A stretch of DNA of 64,000 nt from Macrotis lagotis (lineage: Eukaryota > Chordata > Mammalia > Peramelemorphia > Peramelidae), in contig NC_133658.1 in assembly GCF_037893015.1 (NCBI RefSeq), positions 283,147,869 to 283,211,868 on the forward strand, given 5' to 3'. Positions 55,166 to 64,000 of the stretch are shown piece after piece. The notes beneath the pieces were generated by a model. That model was given only the letters and a program-made list of their open reading frames with translations. It had not been told where the DNA came from and did not search any database. The position numbers and the translations under genes are program-made. Numbering within the stretch: position 1 is the first letter of the stretch; each line of letters opens with the position of its first letter.

Positions 55166-56137
55166 ACTTATGATCTTAAAAAGAACTGTATGTATTCCTG
55201 CATAGAAAAATGATACTGATAATACTCATAATGAAACTTCTCATTTAATAGATCAGGTAGTAGGAGTTTTTATAGATGAAGCACAGGACAGAGTTGAATT
55301 TGAAGATATAATATATTGTAAAAACGGAGTCAATGGCTAAAAGGGAAATGTACTGGGAGTAAGAGAAAGGAGGGGGTAGAATAGGCTATAAGATATTTCA
55401 TATAAAAGATATATTTTTTTTGCAATGAGCTATTGCAATGATATGCAAGGTGGGGAAGGTGAGGGGGAAATGAGGGAACCTTCACTCTCATCAGAAATGG
55501 CTCAGAGAGGAAACAGCATACATACTCAATGAGGTATAGACATCTAGAGTCAAAATGAAAGAAATGGGAAAGGGGGAAGTTTGGAGATGTGGATGATTGA
55601 GAAGAGGGTAGATCATAGGAGAGAATAGTCAGATATAACACATTTTCTTTGTTACTTCTTGCAAGGGGCTGGGATTGGGTGGCCTGTCCAGGACCATGGG
55701 GTTGGGTGGTTGCTAGGTGTCAAGGGTGGTATGTGGGCTCAGGGTTTCTTGGCCTCAGGATTGGTGATTGGTCCACTGTGCCACTCAGCTACCCTACAGC
55801 ACATTTAAGAAGAGGGACAGAGTGAGAGAGAAAATATAATATATGGTAGTAGGGTGGTATAGATGGAGGGAATTACAATCAGCAACAGCAACAGTGGAAA
55901 AATATGGAAGTAATTTTTGTGATGGACTTATCATAAAGAATGTGATCCATCTGAAACAGAACTGATGGTATCAGAACACAGACTGAAACACATTTTTTTC
56001 TCTTACTTTATTTCTCATGAGGGTCGATATTTTTTGGGGGGTAGGGGGTATTATGTTTACTCTTAAGAATATTTTAGTAATGTATAAAAATCACTTGTAC
56101 AAAAATAAAAATAATAAAAACACATACACACACAAAA
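55166..56137 (+). mobile_element. ~1 kb element inserted in L1, related to the 22-kb L1 leader
   Basis: It interrupts L1 between the sequences encoding CNYAQ... upstream region and FYTNQCNQD (complement of AATTGAGAAATGAC | AAGTGATTCAATTC). It contains CACTCTCATCAGAAATGGCT, GATGGAGGGAATTACAATC, TAATTTTTGTGATGGACTTA, TCATAAAGAATGTGATCCAT and ACAGACTGAAACACATTTTT, ending in an A-rich tail (56,100-56,135). A SINE-like block sits at 55,665-55,795. No open frame of note. I do not know its published name. Confidence 0.6.
55660..55797 (-). mobile_element. Atypical G/T-rich tRNA-SINE variant
   Basis: CTTGCAAGGGGCTGGGATTG, ACCATGGGGTTGGGTGGTTG, CAGGATTGGTGATTGGTCC, CACTGTGCCACTCAGCTACC. It aligns in order with antisense WSINE1-like copies but with many substitutions toward G. 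Confidence 0.6.
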
Positions 56138-56574
56138 AGTGATTCAATTCTCTCTATATTTTAGAAATGAGACCTTTATCAGAAACCCTAGCTGAGAAAA
56201 TTGTTTTCCAGTTTTCTGTTTTTCTTCTAATCTTGGTTGCATTGATTAGTGTAAAACCCTTTTAATTTAATATAGTCAAAATCATCCATTTTGCAGTTTA
56301 TAATGTTGTCTCTTTCTTGTTTGGTCATAAATTTCTTTATGAAACCTTTCCATCGATCTGACAGATTTCTTGTTCTCTTAATTGGGTCTATGGTATGGCC
56401 CTTTATGTCTAAAATGTTCCCGTTTTTTACCTCATTTTGGTATAGATTGTGAGATGTGAGTCTATACCTAGTTTTTGCCAAACTGTTTTCAGTTTTTCCA
56501 GAAGTTTTTGTCAATAGTGAGTTCTTATCCCAGAAGTTAAGGTCTTTGGGTTTGTTAAATAGGACGACCATTCA

Positions 56575-56695
56575 CCTTTGTCTAGGGTCACACTGCTAGT
56601 ATGTGTCTGAGGTTAGATTTGAACTTGGGAAGATGAGTCTTCCTGACTCCAGCCTAGGCTGGAACTCTATATATTGCATCATCTAGCTGCTCATG
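56575..56695 (-). mobile_element. tRNA-type SINE fragment (antisense)
   Basis: TCTAGGGTCACACTGCTAGT, GAGGTTAGATTTGAACTTGG, ATCATCTAGCTGCTC. Confidence 0.75.
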
Positions 56696-56739
56696 GATAG
56701 ATTAGATATTCTTTTTATATTTATCTGTTTAATATATAA

Positions 56740-57360
56740 CAATAAAATGATAAAATGCAGGTAACTTCAGTTGGTGTTGGGGGGAACAACTTCACATAGA
56801 AGGTGGGACTTGAAGTAAGAGGAGGATTGTACAGAGGTGAAGTAAAGGGACTGTATTCTAGGAATGAGGCACGACCAAGTACACAGAGTGGAGGGGTGGG
56901 TCAAGGGGAAGAAACCAGTATTTATTAACCAGGCATTTGTGCTGTTATTGTGAAATATTATCTCATTTTGTTCTCACAAAGACCCTGGAAATTAAATGCT
57001 ATTGTTCCCATTTTAGAGTTGAGGGAACTAAGGCAAAGATTAAGTGACTTGCTCCGGGATCACACGGTAATAGATTTCTGAGGTTGGATTTGAACTTAAG
57101 TCTTCATGACTTCAGGTTCATCATTCTTTCCCCTGGAAGGGTAGTAGTGTACAATGAAGGGGTAGGTGAGGAGGAAGTGTATATCAGGCAGAAAAAATAG
57201 TTCATGCAAATTCATAGTGATGGAAGATGGATTATCATCTGGGGAGAATAGCAGAAGGGTCTGTTTATCTTGAAAAATCAGAGGAATTTAATCTTGATTC
57301 TACAGGCAACAGGAAAACCTCTAGATTCATTGAAGGTGATATGGTCAGATCTGTACTTAA
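56740..57360 (-). mobile_element. L2-type antisense block containing an antisense MIR
   Basis: GGTGGGACTTGAAGTAAGAG, CTATTCTAGGAATGAGGC-type sequence, then MIR at 56,930-57,135 (TCTCACAAAGACCCTGG, AGTGACTTGCTCCGGG, GGTTGGATTTGAACTTAAG), then the L2-associated GTCTGTTTATCTTG and GATATGGTCAGATCTGTAC. Confidence 0.6.
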
Positions 57361-57479
57361 TGAAGAAAAAAAGTTCTCTTGTCTAATTCTGCTGATATTG
57401 CTGCTGATAGTGCCATCAATTATCCAGATTTAGAACCTTGGGGTTATCTTTGATTTTTTTCTCACTGTCTGTGGTTCTG

Positions 57480-57641
57480 TGTGTCTTCTCTGCTTGTTTG
57501 TCCATCAGTCCGTCTTTCTATCTGTCCATTTTCCTGTTTGACTATCCATCAGACTGCCTCCCTCTGTCTTTCTCTCCATCTCTTTGTCTCTCTGTCTTTC
57601 TCTGTCTCTGTCTCTCTGTCGCTCTGTCTCTCTGTCTCTCC

Positions 57642-57679
<38 letters not shown>

Positions 57680-57685
57680 AACACT
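57480..57685. repeat. (CTGT/CTCT)n followed by (CT)n(CA)n
   Basis: Pyrimidine-rich CTGTCT units from 57,480, (CT)n at 57,640-57,660, and (CA)n at 57,660-57,680. The 159-codon Ser/Leu/His-rich frame across it is an artefact. Confidence 0.95.
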
Positions 57686-57689
57686 CACT

Positions 57690-57960
57690 CCATCAATCAG
57701 CGTGAGGTCTTCTGGCTTCTATCTCTACAATATTCCTCCCATCTGGAATCTTCTCTCCACTTGCATTGAAACTGCCATCGTTCAGGCCTTCACTTCTTCT
57801 GTACTGGACCATTGTTATGATCAGAATGATTCAATTCAGCAAGCATTTGTTAAGTACCTACTTTGTGTAAGATACTGTGTTGGAAATACAAAGATAAAAA
57901 TGAGTCATTGCTCTTGATGAGCTAATATATTATTGGAGGTTTTCAATATACATACATGCA
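57690..57960. mobile_element. L2 fragments (sense then antisense)
   Basis: CCATCTGGAATCTTCTCTCC (sense) at 57,739 and AGCAAGCATTTGTTAAGTAC with GGAAATACAAAGATAAAAAT (antisense) at 57,838. Confidence 0.6.
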
Positions 57961-58540
57961 CCTGTGACCCATCATCCCCAAGCTCTGGGCTTTCACAGGT
58001 CAGGTTCAGTCTGGGCCATCATTCCAACTTTTCCAATAACTTTCTTTTGCCCATATTATTGCCCAGTTTCAAAAGATGCCTCTGGGAAATCTCATAATAT
58101 AGCTTGAATAAAGCAACATAGAATATATTGAGATTTTTATAGTTATGAGCAAAAAAGATATTCAGATATTGAATAAGGATTCAAGGTAATAATACAGATA
58201 TTGGTTATAGGGTAAACTTTATACACAGAATGCAAAAATAAATAAAGGACTCAGGGTAGCCCATAAATAGTTGATCTATCCTCTTCACTCTCCAGTGAGA
58301 TCCTTATTTCTTCAGATATATGGCAGACTCATAGTGCCACCCATGATCCAATTAGATCAGATTGAAACCAAAGAGGGATGCTAGTGTTTCATAGTGTCCT
58401 TGGATAATGGATTTAGAATTGGAAGGAATGTTAAAGGTCTTGCCTTCTATACCTTGTTCCCTTCTGGGAAGGTTTTTTTTTTTGTGGGTGTTGAGCTAAA
58501 TATAGCACACTGTTTTACATTTTGAGTTTGTTGATGAGCC
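57960..58540. other. Unannotated stretch
   Basis: Only a short MIR-like antisense piece at about 58,415 (TTTAGAATTGGAAGGAATG). Nothing else seen. Confidence 0.45.
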
Positions 58541-58544
58541 TATT

Positions 58545-58697
58545 TCTTTTTTTTTCTTTTTTTAGGTTTTTGCAAGGCAGTGGAGTTAAGTGGTTTGCCC
58601 AAGGCCACACAGCTAGGTAATTATTAAATGTCTGAGGTCAGATTTGAACTCAGGTTCTCCTGACTCCAGGGCAGGTACTCTATCCACTTTGCCACCT
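58545..58697 (-). mobile_element. WSINE1-like SINE with target duplication
   Basis: TTTTTAGGTTTTTGCAAGGC to TTTGCCACCT. AGCCTATT occurs at 58,537-58,544 and 58,698-58,705. Confidence 0.92.
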
Positions 58698-58709
58698 AGC
58701 CTATTCAAG

Positions 58710-59245
58710 TCATGGCATGGTCTTTGAAAGCTTTAACTCTGGGTTAATGACATTGGGTGAGTCCTATTTTCATTCCCAAACCCAGATAGGCAATCGATCT
58801 TATAGGACTATCCAGAAAGTTTGAAATTCTCCATAGAAGGGAAACAGATTTGAAGATGTTTCATAGGAAACTCCCCTCCCATTGGACTTATGCACACATG
58901 ATAATAGCAGAGGAGAAATTCCAGATCTTTTTGACCCCTCCCCCCTGCCCCCATGGTTCCTTAGAGTCTCCTCTGCTCTTCTGACCTTGGGGTCCTCTTC
59001 TCTTTCCAAGAAGATGGTGATAAAAGAAAGATTCTGGGATTATGCTCCTTAGAGACTCTCACCTCATATTAGCAGAGAACAAAGTTTAGGAATTCTTAGC
59101 ACTATTCAAGGAAGATGAGATTCAGAAACTCCAACCACCAGGACATCTTGAATTTTCTACCCATCGAAGCCACATGATTGATAGCATATATGTCTCTGAA
59201 GATGCCTTTGAAGGGTTGCATCAAGGCAATCAGAGTCCAGGAATT
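58710..59245. other. Unannotated stretch
   Basis: No repeat or gene recognised. A C/G-run (CCCCTCCCCCCTGCCCCCAT) lies at about 58,936. Confidence 0.45.
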
Positions 59246-59249
59246 CTTT

Positions 59250-59625
59250 GTGCAGATGCCATTTGCCTATAAAGGCCTAAGTTTAAATGCAGCCTCAGAT
59301 ACTAACTAGCTGTGGGACTCTAGGAAAGTCACTTAATCTTTCTGTGCCCCACTTTCCTCAACTATAAACTGGGTACAGTAATAGCCCTTACCTCATGAAT
59401 CAATGTCAATTGATTTAAAAACATTTCAATCAGTTTAGTAGTGCTGCATCCCTATTGTTGCTGACAGCATGAATCAGTAAGTTCTCCATGGAGAAAGGAA
59501 GGCTGATATCTTTGTACAGCTCTGTCTCACTTTAATCCAATTCACAAGCAAGTCAAGACAAGACCCTTATGATGTCCTTGTTTCTTTTTGAGAATGAAGG
59601 ATGGACATAGAGTTGTTGTACAAGG
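59250..59625 (+). mobile_element. Long tRNA-type SINE, sense
   Basis: Head and core AGTTTAAATGCAGCCTCAG, TAGCTGTGGGACTCTAGG, TTTCCTCAACTATAAACTGG; then the body CTTTAATCCAATTCACAAGC, GATGTCCTTGTTTCTTTTTG and AGAATGAAGGATGGAC. Confidence 0.75.
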
Positions 59626-59879
59626 TGTCCAGAGAGAAGGATGACCAAGGCAGGTGGTATGAGTTTAACTTTTATAGTATATGCTTCTTACTCATGTGGT
59701 CCAAGTTTAAGGTCTAAGTTTTAACTTGTTCCATGGATGATATATTTTTGGAAATAAATCATATTTTAGGAGAATGCTTTGTCTTAATTGTCTTTACCAT
59801 GTTATATGAGACTAGTAGTGGCTCCTCAATCAGTCAGTTTGCACAGAAGTTGGGGAATGCTCCTATTTATCTTCTTTTA

Positions 59880-59968
59880 TCTTCTTCTTTTGCTCCTCCT
59901 CCTCCTCTTTCTTCTCTTCCTCTTCCTCCTCCTTCTTTATCTCCTCCTCCTTCTCCTTCTTCTATTCT
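59880..59968. repeat. (TCC/TTC)n polypyrimidine tract
   Basis: CTCCTCCTCCTC and TCTTCCTC units; the Leu- and Pro-rich frames over it (72 and 106 codons) are artefacts. Confidence 0.95.
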
Positions 59969-60060
59969 GGTTGCCCTCCTTACATGCCTTCTTTATAGGA
60001 ATATAATTTTTGGTTGCTATATTTTGCAAAACATTCTGGGATTTGGGGTCTAGATTTTTA

Positions 60061-60203
60061 TTTTTCATTTATTTAAGGAAATGGGATTAAGTGATTTGCT
60101 GAAGACACAGCTAGGTAATTATTAAGTGTCTGAGTCTGGATTTGAACTCAGGTACTCCTGACTCTAGGGCCGGTGCTCTATCCACTGCGCCACCTAGTTG
60201 CCG
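60061..60203 (-). mobile_element. WSINE1-like SINE with 11-bp perfect target duplication
   Basis: TTAAGGAAATGGGATTAAGT to GCGCCACCTAGTTGCCG. CTAGATTTTTA occurs at 60,050-60,060 and 60,204-60,214. Confidence 0.93.
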
Positions 60204-60489
60204 CTAGATTTTTAAAATAATTATTTTTATCATTCAGTCATTTACTCAATTATTATTTTTTCAAAAGTTAGGAAAATTCACTTTTTTCCTGCACAGTTTG
60301 CAATCGTGATTTCTTGAAATATAGCTCTGAAAAAACAGACTTTTAAAAAAAATCTCTTTGTGTTTCAAATGAAGTTTACTCGACTATTCTTTAAGCCCAA
60401 ATAGTATGGCCTTTACTGAATGGTCAGTAATAGCCCCATCCCAAGCCTCTGATGCTCATTGTGCAGTTTTGGTGACTTGAAGATGATGA

Positions 60490-60770
60490 TTATTGTCCTT
60501 CATAATTATAGAAGACCATGATATCAAGTGAATGCTGACATGACATGCACATTATATTGGTTAAAGTGAGCAGAATGTTGTGCAAAAATATCTTTTTCAC
60601 TGCCTCTTCTAGAACTTTCTTAACCCAGTGGCCTGATTTACAAGAAACAGAACTTTTGGTGTTGGTCTGGATATAGTGGAAGACCTTGATCCCTTAGGTG
60701 TAGGTCTTTCCCTTGTCATCAAGGCATTGTGGTGGTACAGTAACACTGAGCAGAGTGTCATTATGATAAT
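60490..60770 (-). mobile_element. Long tRNA-type SINE (antisense), variant body
   Basis: TTATAGAAGACCATGATATC, ACATGACATGCACATTATAT, GACCTTGATCCCTTAGGTGT, CCCTTGTCATCAAGGC. Confidence 0.7.
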
Positions 60771-61009
60771 TATATGGTGAAAATCTTTCAACCCCAGGAT
60801 GACTTAGAATTGCTTTCTGTTCTGGTCAGAAACTCTAAATGTCTTCTCATCCTCCCCCGAGATTGATAGTTTTGTGTTGTAGTCCTTGGGCCATCATGAT
60901 CTCAATTCTTATCCAGTTCTTGGTCACTGAATGGATATGACCTGAAACAAATTGAGTCCTAGGAAAGATCTAATTTAGAAAGGCCAAGGTCACTCACTGC
61001 ATCCTGGAC

Positions 61010-61156
61010 CATTGCCTTGACTTTTGTCATGTGTGTTGGACTCTAGTGATTCCAGAGGAGGGAGTTAGGCTTTACTTCACTTGAAATTAATTCACTTAAA
61101 GGTAATTAAAGATATTTTCCTCATGATGTCATTGGTCCTCTTTTAAGAATGAAGGA
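61010..61156 (+). mobile_element. Long tRNA-type SINE, sense 3' part
   Basis: CATGATGTCATTGGTCCTCT then AAGAATGAAGGA, the family's 3' end, into which the next SINE inserted. Confidence 0.7.
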
Positions 61157-61343
61157 GGGGCAGCTAGGTGGTGCAGTGGATAAAGGACCGGCCCTGGAGT
61201 CAGGAGTACCTGAGTTCAAATTCGGTCTCAGACACTTTAATAATTACCTAGCTGTGTGGCCTTGGGCAAGCCACTTAACCCCATTTGCCTTGAAAAAACC
61301 TAAAAACAAAACAAAACAAAACAATAACAAAACAACAACAAAA
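61157..61343 (+). mobile_element. WSINE1-like SINE with 12-bp perfect target duplication
   Basis: GGGGCAGCTAGGTGGTGCAG, GGTCTCAGACACTTTAATAA, CCCCATTTGCCTTGAAAAAA and a long (AAAAC)n/(AAC)n tail. AAGAATGAAGGA occurs at 61,145-61,156 and 61,344-61,355. The preserved duplication and long tail make it one of the younger insertions. Confidence 0.95.
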
Positions 61344-61355
61344 AAGAATGAAGGA

Positions 61356-62865
61356 AAATAAAAGACTTCAACAACAAATTGGGAATAAAAACATCTACCT
61401 CCCAGTGTGGTTGTGGGGATCAAATGAGCTATCAGTAGAATACTTTGCACTTATTCCCTTCCCTCTTCCCTACAGAGGACAGGGAATCCCACATGCCTTT
61501 GTCCCAAGGATGCCATTAGAAGCTTGGGGGGTTAATTTCCCTGTCTCCTCCTTCCCTCCCCTTCACTTTTAGCTCTGCTTTTTTTTTTTGCAAGCTATTG
61601 AAAACAGAAAAGGTGAAAAAGACTAATTCTGGAATGATTGACTTAAAATAAGGAAGAGGCTACTCTTTCAACTACCAAAATTGACCAGTTCACCCCTTCC
61701 CCCAATTTACGATTAATCCTAGCTGATCCAAAAGTATACCCTTCACAGTGAAGTGCCATCAAAATTCCAGAGGGAGGTTAAATTCCCTATAAACTCCACA
61801 AGTTGATTAGGTAATTCTATTTATTAACACACTGTGGGATAAGTAATTTAAGGAGGGTAGACCATTAGCCAGTGGAGAAGTGGGGAGGGATTGATGATGG
61901 CTTCATGAAAGAGGTGACATGGGGTTTGAGCCTAGAAGGATTAGTCTTTTAATTGATTGAAGCCATAGTCAAGTGATGCCTAAAAACACTCAAAGTTCAG
62001 GCTGCTTTTCTTCCTAGAGGAGAAGGCAGAAGGGCCTTAGGAATGTAGCTATGTGTGCCAAGATTTCAGGGACAAAAAACCTGGAAGAGGAGCTTCAGTG
62101 TTAAAACCAAGGGTGGGGAAACAGGATCTGAAGGGATAGAAGAGAATCTTGACCTGAGTCAGGGGCTTGGAGGTAGAGAATGAAGGGAAGAATGATTACT
62201 GAACATTTGGAGATAAGATACAAATGTTAGGCTCTTTCTGAGGAGGAGGAGTTGGGTGCTTTGAGAAGGAAGCAATTATGAGAGTTCATTCAATAAGGTC
62301 AGAAGAAGAGGAGTAAGGGAGGTTTGTGCCTCTGCTAAGAACTACTGAGGCAGCTATTGTTTCAACCTGTTAACAATAGGATGAGGTGCTGTTTTCCTAG
62401 GGCATGTATATAAGATGTTATAGAGAACTGTACAGGATTTGTCAAAATGAATGACTACTACACACTTCTGGTGATACACAGGGGCACAAAACAATACTGC
62501 CAGAAGGAACCAAGAAAGCATTGTCAAATATTAAGGAATCTTGGGCAAGAAAATGAAGACCTTGGGGGGTCACAGGTGAAGATTTCATCTCTATGGCTTA
62601 GCTGAGACAAGAAAAGAAATATAAGTTTAGGAAGTGAACAATTAGTTAAGAATAAATGTGCTGTCTGAGAATGAGTTCTGAATTTCGTACTATAGTCTAA
62701 AATATTTTCAGTGTTATAGTCAGGAATTCAGAATATAACAAGGGTTGGCAAGACTATAATTTGCTTGGAGTATTGAAAATTGAATCAAAAGGATTTAAAA
62801 CATAAAGTTTAAAGGAGAGGGGAGAGATTGTATAAGGACAGTGTCAGGAAAGCTAAATAGTATAT
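61356..62865. other. Mostly unannotated; L2-like antisense trace at 61,850-62,060
   Basis: GATGGCTTCATGAAAGAGG and GACATGGGGTTTGAGCCTAG recall an antisense L2-associated block. The rest, including a G/A-rich region at 62,160-62,330, is unassigned. Confidence 0.4.
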
Positions 62866-62869
62866 TTAT

Positions 62870-62965
62870 AGTTAACATCATAGCACCTTAAGGTTTATAA
62901 GAAACTTTATACATCTTATCATTTGATTGTCAAAACAGACAGGTAAAGTAGGTGCTATATGAGAT
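62870..62965 (-). mobile_element. Antisense MIR-like fragment
   Basis: TCATAGCACCTTAAGGTTTA, TCTTATCATTTGATTGTC, GGTAAAGTAGGTGCTATATG. Confidence 0.55.
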
Positions 62966-63229
62966 AGCACTGGAAAGCAAAGTTAAAGATAAGAAAAATG
63001 TATTTTTTGTTTGTTTCTTTTTTCTTTATCTATATTGTGCAAAAGAAGAGAATTTTAAAAAAAGAGATAACACCAATTCTTGGTTTGGATGGGATATATA
63101 ATGATAGAGAGAAGCAAAGATATTTACTTTTGTTCTGTTTTCTCTGCCAAGAAGAATGGTTTCTGGACTGGAAAGGTCAGAACAAATATGGCTAATAGGA
63201 AATTGATAGCAGCAAAGAAGTAAGATAGC

Positions 63230-63930
63230 ACCTAGATGCCTCTGACAAGTTAGAGTCACCTGGCCTAGATAAACAATATCTTTGAGTACTGAAAGATATT
63301 TAAAAGATTGTGGAGAGCAGGCGATGTCCTGGAGAACTGAGAAAGGGCAAATGTTATATAGTTTTTTAAAAAAGGTAGAAAACGGAGACTGAAATTTATA
63401 GATCAGTGAGTTTGGCTTCAATTTCTGACAAAATAGTAGAAAATTATCAAAGGGTTAGAGAATATCTAGGGGGAGAAAGTTATTAGAATAAGGATAAGTT
63501 TCATCAAAAATAGATCATGTCAGACCACCTTATTTAATTTTTAAATTATGATTATTAAGCTTTTAAGAGACAGCAGGATATAGTGGCTACCTGGATGTGA
63601 GGCAACTTTTTCAGCATACAAATTTCAGAAGAGTTGTTGACTTGAATTGATGGGTAGAATTTCTATCCTGGGAGTTCTTCATCCCCATGAAATCACAGGT
63701 CAGCATTGAAAACAAACAAATAAAAAAATCGTAGATCAGGGATCACTAAACACACACACACACATACACACACACAGTATATAGATAAATTATATATAGT
63801 CTATAGTGTATAGATAAGCTATATATAGTTTATCTAGATTTTTTTCAAAGCATTTGATAAAGTCTCTCATGCCGGTTTGATAAAGGAGATGAAGAGATAT
63901 CTAGAAAAATGATTGAGTGTCTGACTCATT
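63230..63930 (+). pseudogene. CR1/L3-type LINE reverse transcriptase relic
   Basis: 63,397-63,444 translates to YRSVSLASISDKIVEN, matching the CR1 reverse transcriptase block YRPVSLTSxxxKxxE. The next residues RVREYLGGE and the later 63,847-63,870 KAFDKVSH match the CR1 motif A region (DFSKAFDTVSH type). Stops, frameshifts and an inserted CA/TA microsatellite (63,750-63,835) make it non-functional. Upstream CCTGGCCTAGATAAACAATA fits the LINE sequence before that block. Confidence 0.7.
63750..63838. repeat. (CA)n and TATATAGATA-type tandem repeat
   Basis: (CA)n with one TACA at 63,750-63,777, then units such as ATAGATAAATTATATATAGT and ATAGATAAGCTATATATAGT (period about 30). Confidence 0.9.
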
Positions 63931-64000
63931 ATTCCAGTGGATCTGTGTTCTCTTTAATAAAGAACAAATTGTAACCCCACTCTTCCTGATAGATTCTTAT

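Larger units (their letters stand above)
54215..56571 (-). mobile_element. L1 (antisense), 5'-truncated, split by a SINE and a ~1 kb element
   Basis: Reading the minus strand from 56,571: KNSLLTKTSGKTENSLAKTR, RLTSHNLYQNEVKNGNI, FDYIKLKGFYTNQCNQD, then after the 1-kb insertion RKCWRGCGKIGTLMYCSKTC, ELIQPFWRAICNYAQRVIK, and FDPEIPILGLYPKESLKN, which is the C-terminal L1 ORF2 including the zinc-knuckle-like CWRGCG. After the SINE the 3' UTR runs to 54,215. ORF2 here is better kept than in the 22-kb copy but still truncated. Confidence 0.88.

Noticed and set aside
57438..57917. 159-codon Ser/Leu/His-rich open frame
   Set aside because: Produced by CTGT/CT/CA simple repeats and L2 sequence; no domain.
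61149..61361. Frame through a SINE (GQLGGAVDKGPALESGVPEF), seen in similar form at 23.1, 25.1, 25.3, 30.7, 39.4 and 43.5 kb
   Set aside because: The recurring peptide is only the translation of the WSINE1-like head, so it is not a protein family.
1..64000. CRISPR-like arrays, operons or prokaryotic mobile islands
   Set aside because: No regular repeat-spacer arrays; composition, SINE/LINE content and absence of long frames are those of a mammalian genome.
1..64000. Endogenous retrovirus (LTRs, gag/pol)
   Set aside because: I looked for paired LTR-like direct repeats, a primer binding site and retroviral pol motifs and saw none; the only reverse transcriptases are of L1 and CR1 type.

Overview
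The window looks like intergenic or deep intronic DNA from a marsupial, probably an Australian dasyurid-like species. Two things point there: many copies of a ~150 bp tRNA-derived SINE (head GGGGCAGCTAGGTGG, tail CCTTGCAAAAACCTAAAAA, here called WSINE1-like), and an L1 lineage whose 3' end I associate with marsupials. 'Marsupial' is a strong inference; the order is weaker. No protein-coding gene can be supported: the longest open frame is 192 codons and it is transposon remnant plus microsatellite. I see no RNA gene, CRISPR array or bacterial-type operon.

Layout. 0-14 kb: old L2, MIR/CORE-SINE and CR1/L3-type relics around unique sequence, with candidate conserved noncoding blocks at 12.1-12.3 and 13.2-13.46 kb. 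14-17.5 kb: an L1 3' end, then a four-level nest (old repeat > LINE-like insertion > pogo/Tigger-like DNA transposon > SINE). 19-22 kb: long SINEs, an AT/GT minisatellite-like block and an L1 3' end. 22.31-27.33 kb: one L1 insertion with a perfect 13-bp target duplication, two SINEs inside it, a recognisable broken ORF2 and no visible ORF1. 27.4-51 kb: unique sequence with L2, CR1-like, MIR and SINE copies; the best cis-regulatory candidates are at 37.0-37.2 kb (RFX X-box-like) and 44.6-45.05 kb (four CAGCTG E-boxes). 51.7-56.6 kb: an L1-dense cluster with a forward-inverted-forward copy forming a ~220-bp-arm palindrome, and a minus-strand L1 split by a SINE and by a ~1 kb element that resembles the leader of the 22-kb L1. 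57-64 kb: L2, MIR, microsatellites and, at the right end, a decayed CR1-type reverse transcriptase fragment.

No genes act together here. The content is a layered record of retrotransposition in which younger tRNA-SINEs (many with intact target duplications) sit in L1s and DNA transposons, which sit in older CORE-SINE, L2 and CR1 material. I found no convincing undescribed system. The most unusual items are the ORF1-less L1 and its leader-related element, the L1 palindrome, and the short pogo-like element with intact ends. Family names are given from memory of consensus sequences and need a RepeatMasker/Dfam run to confirm.
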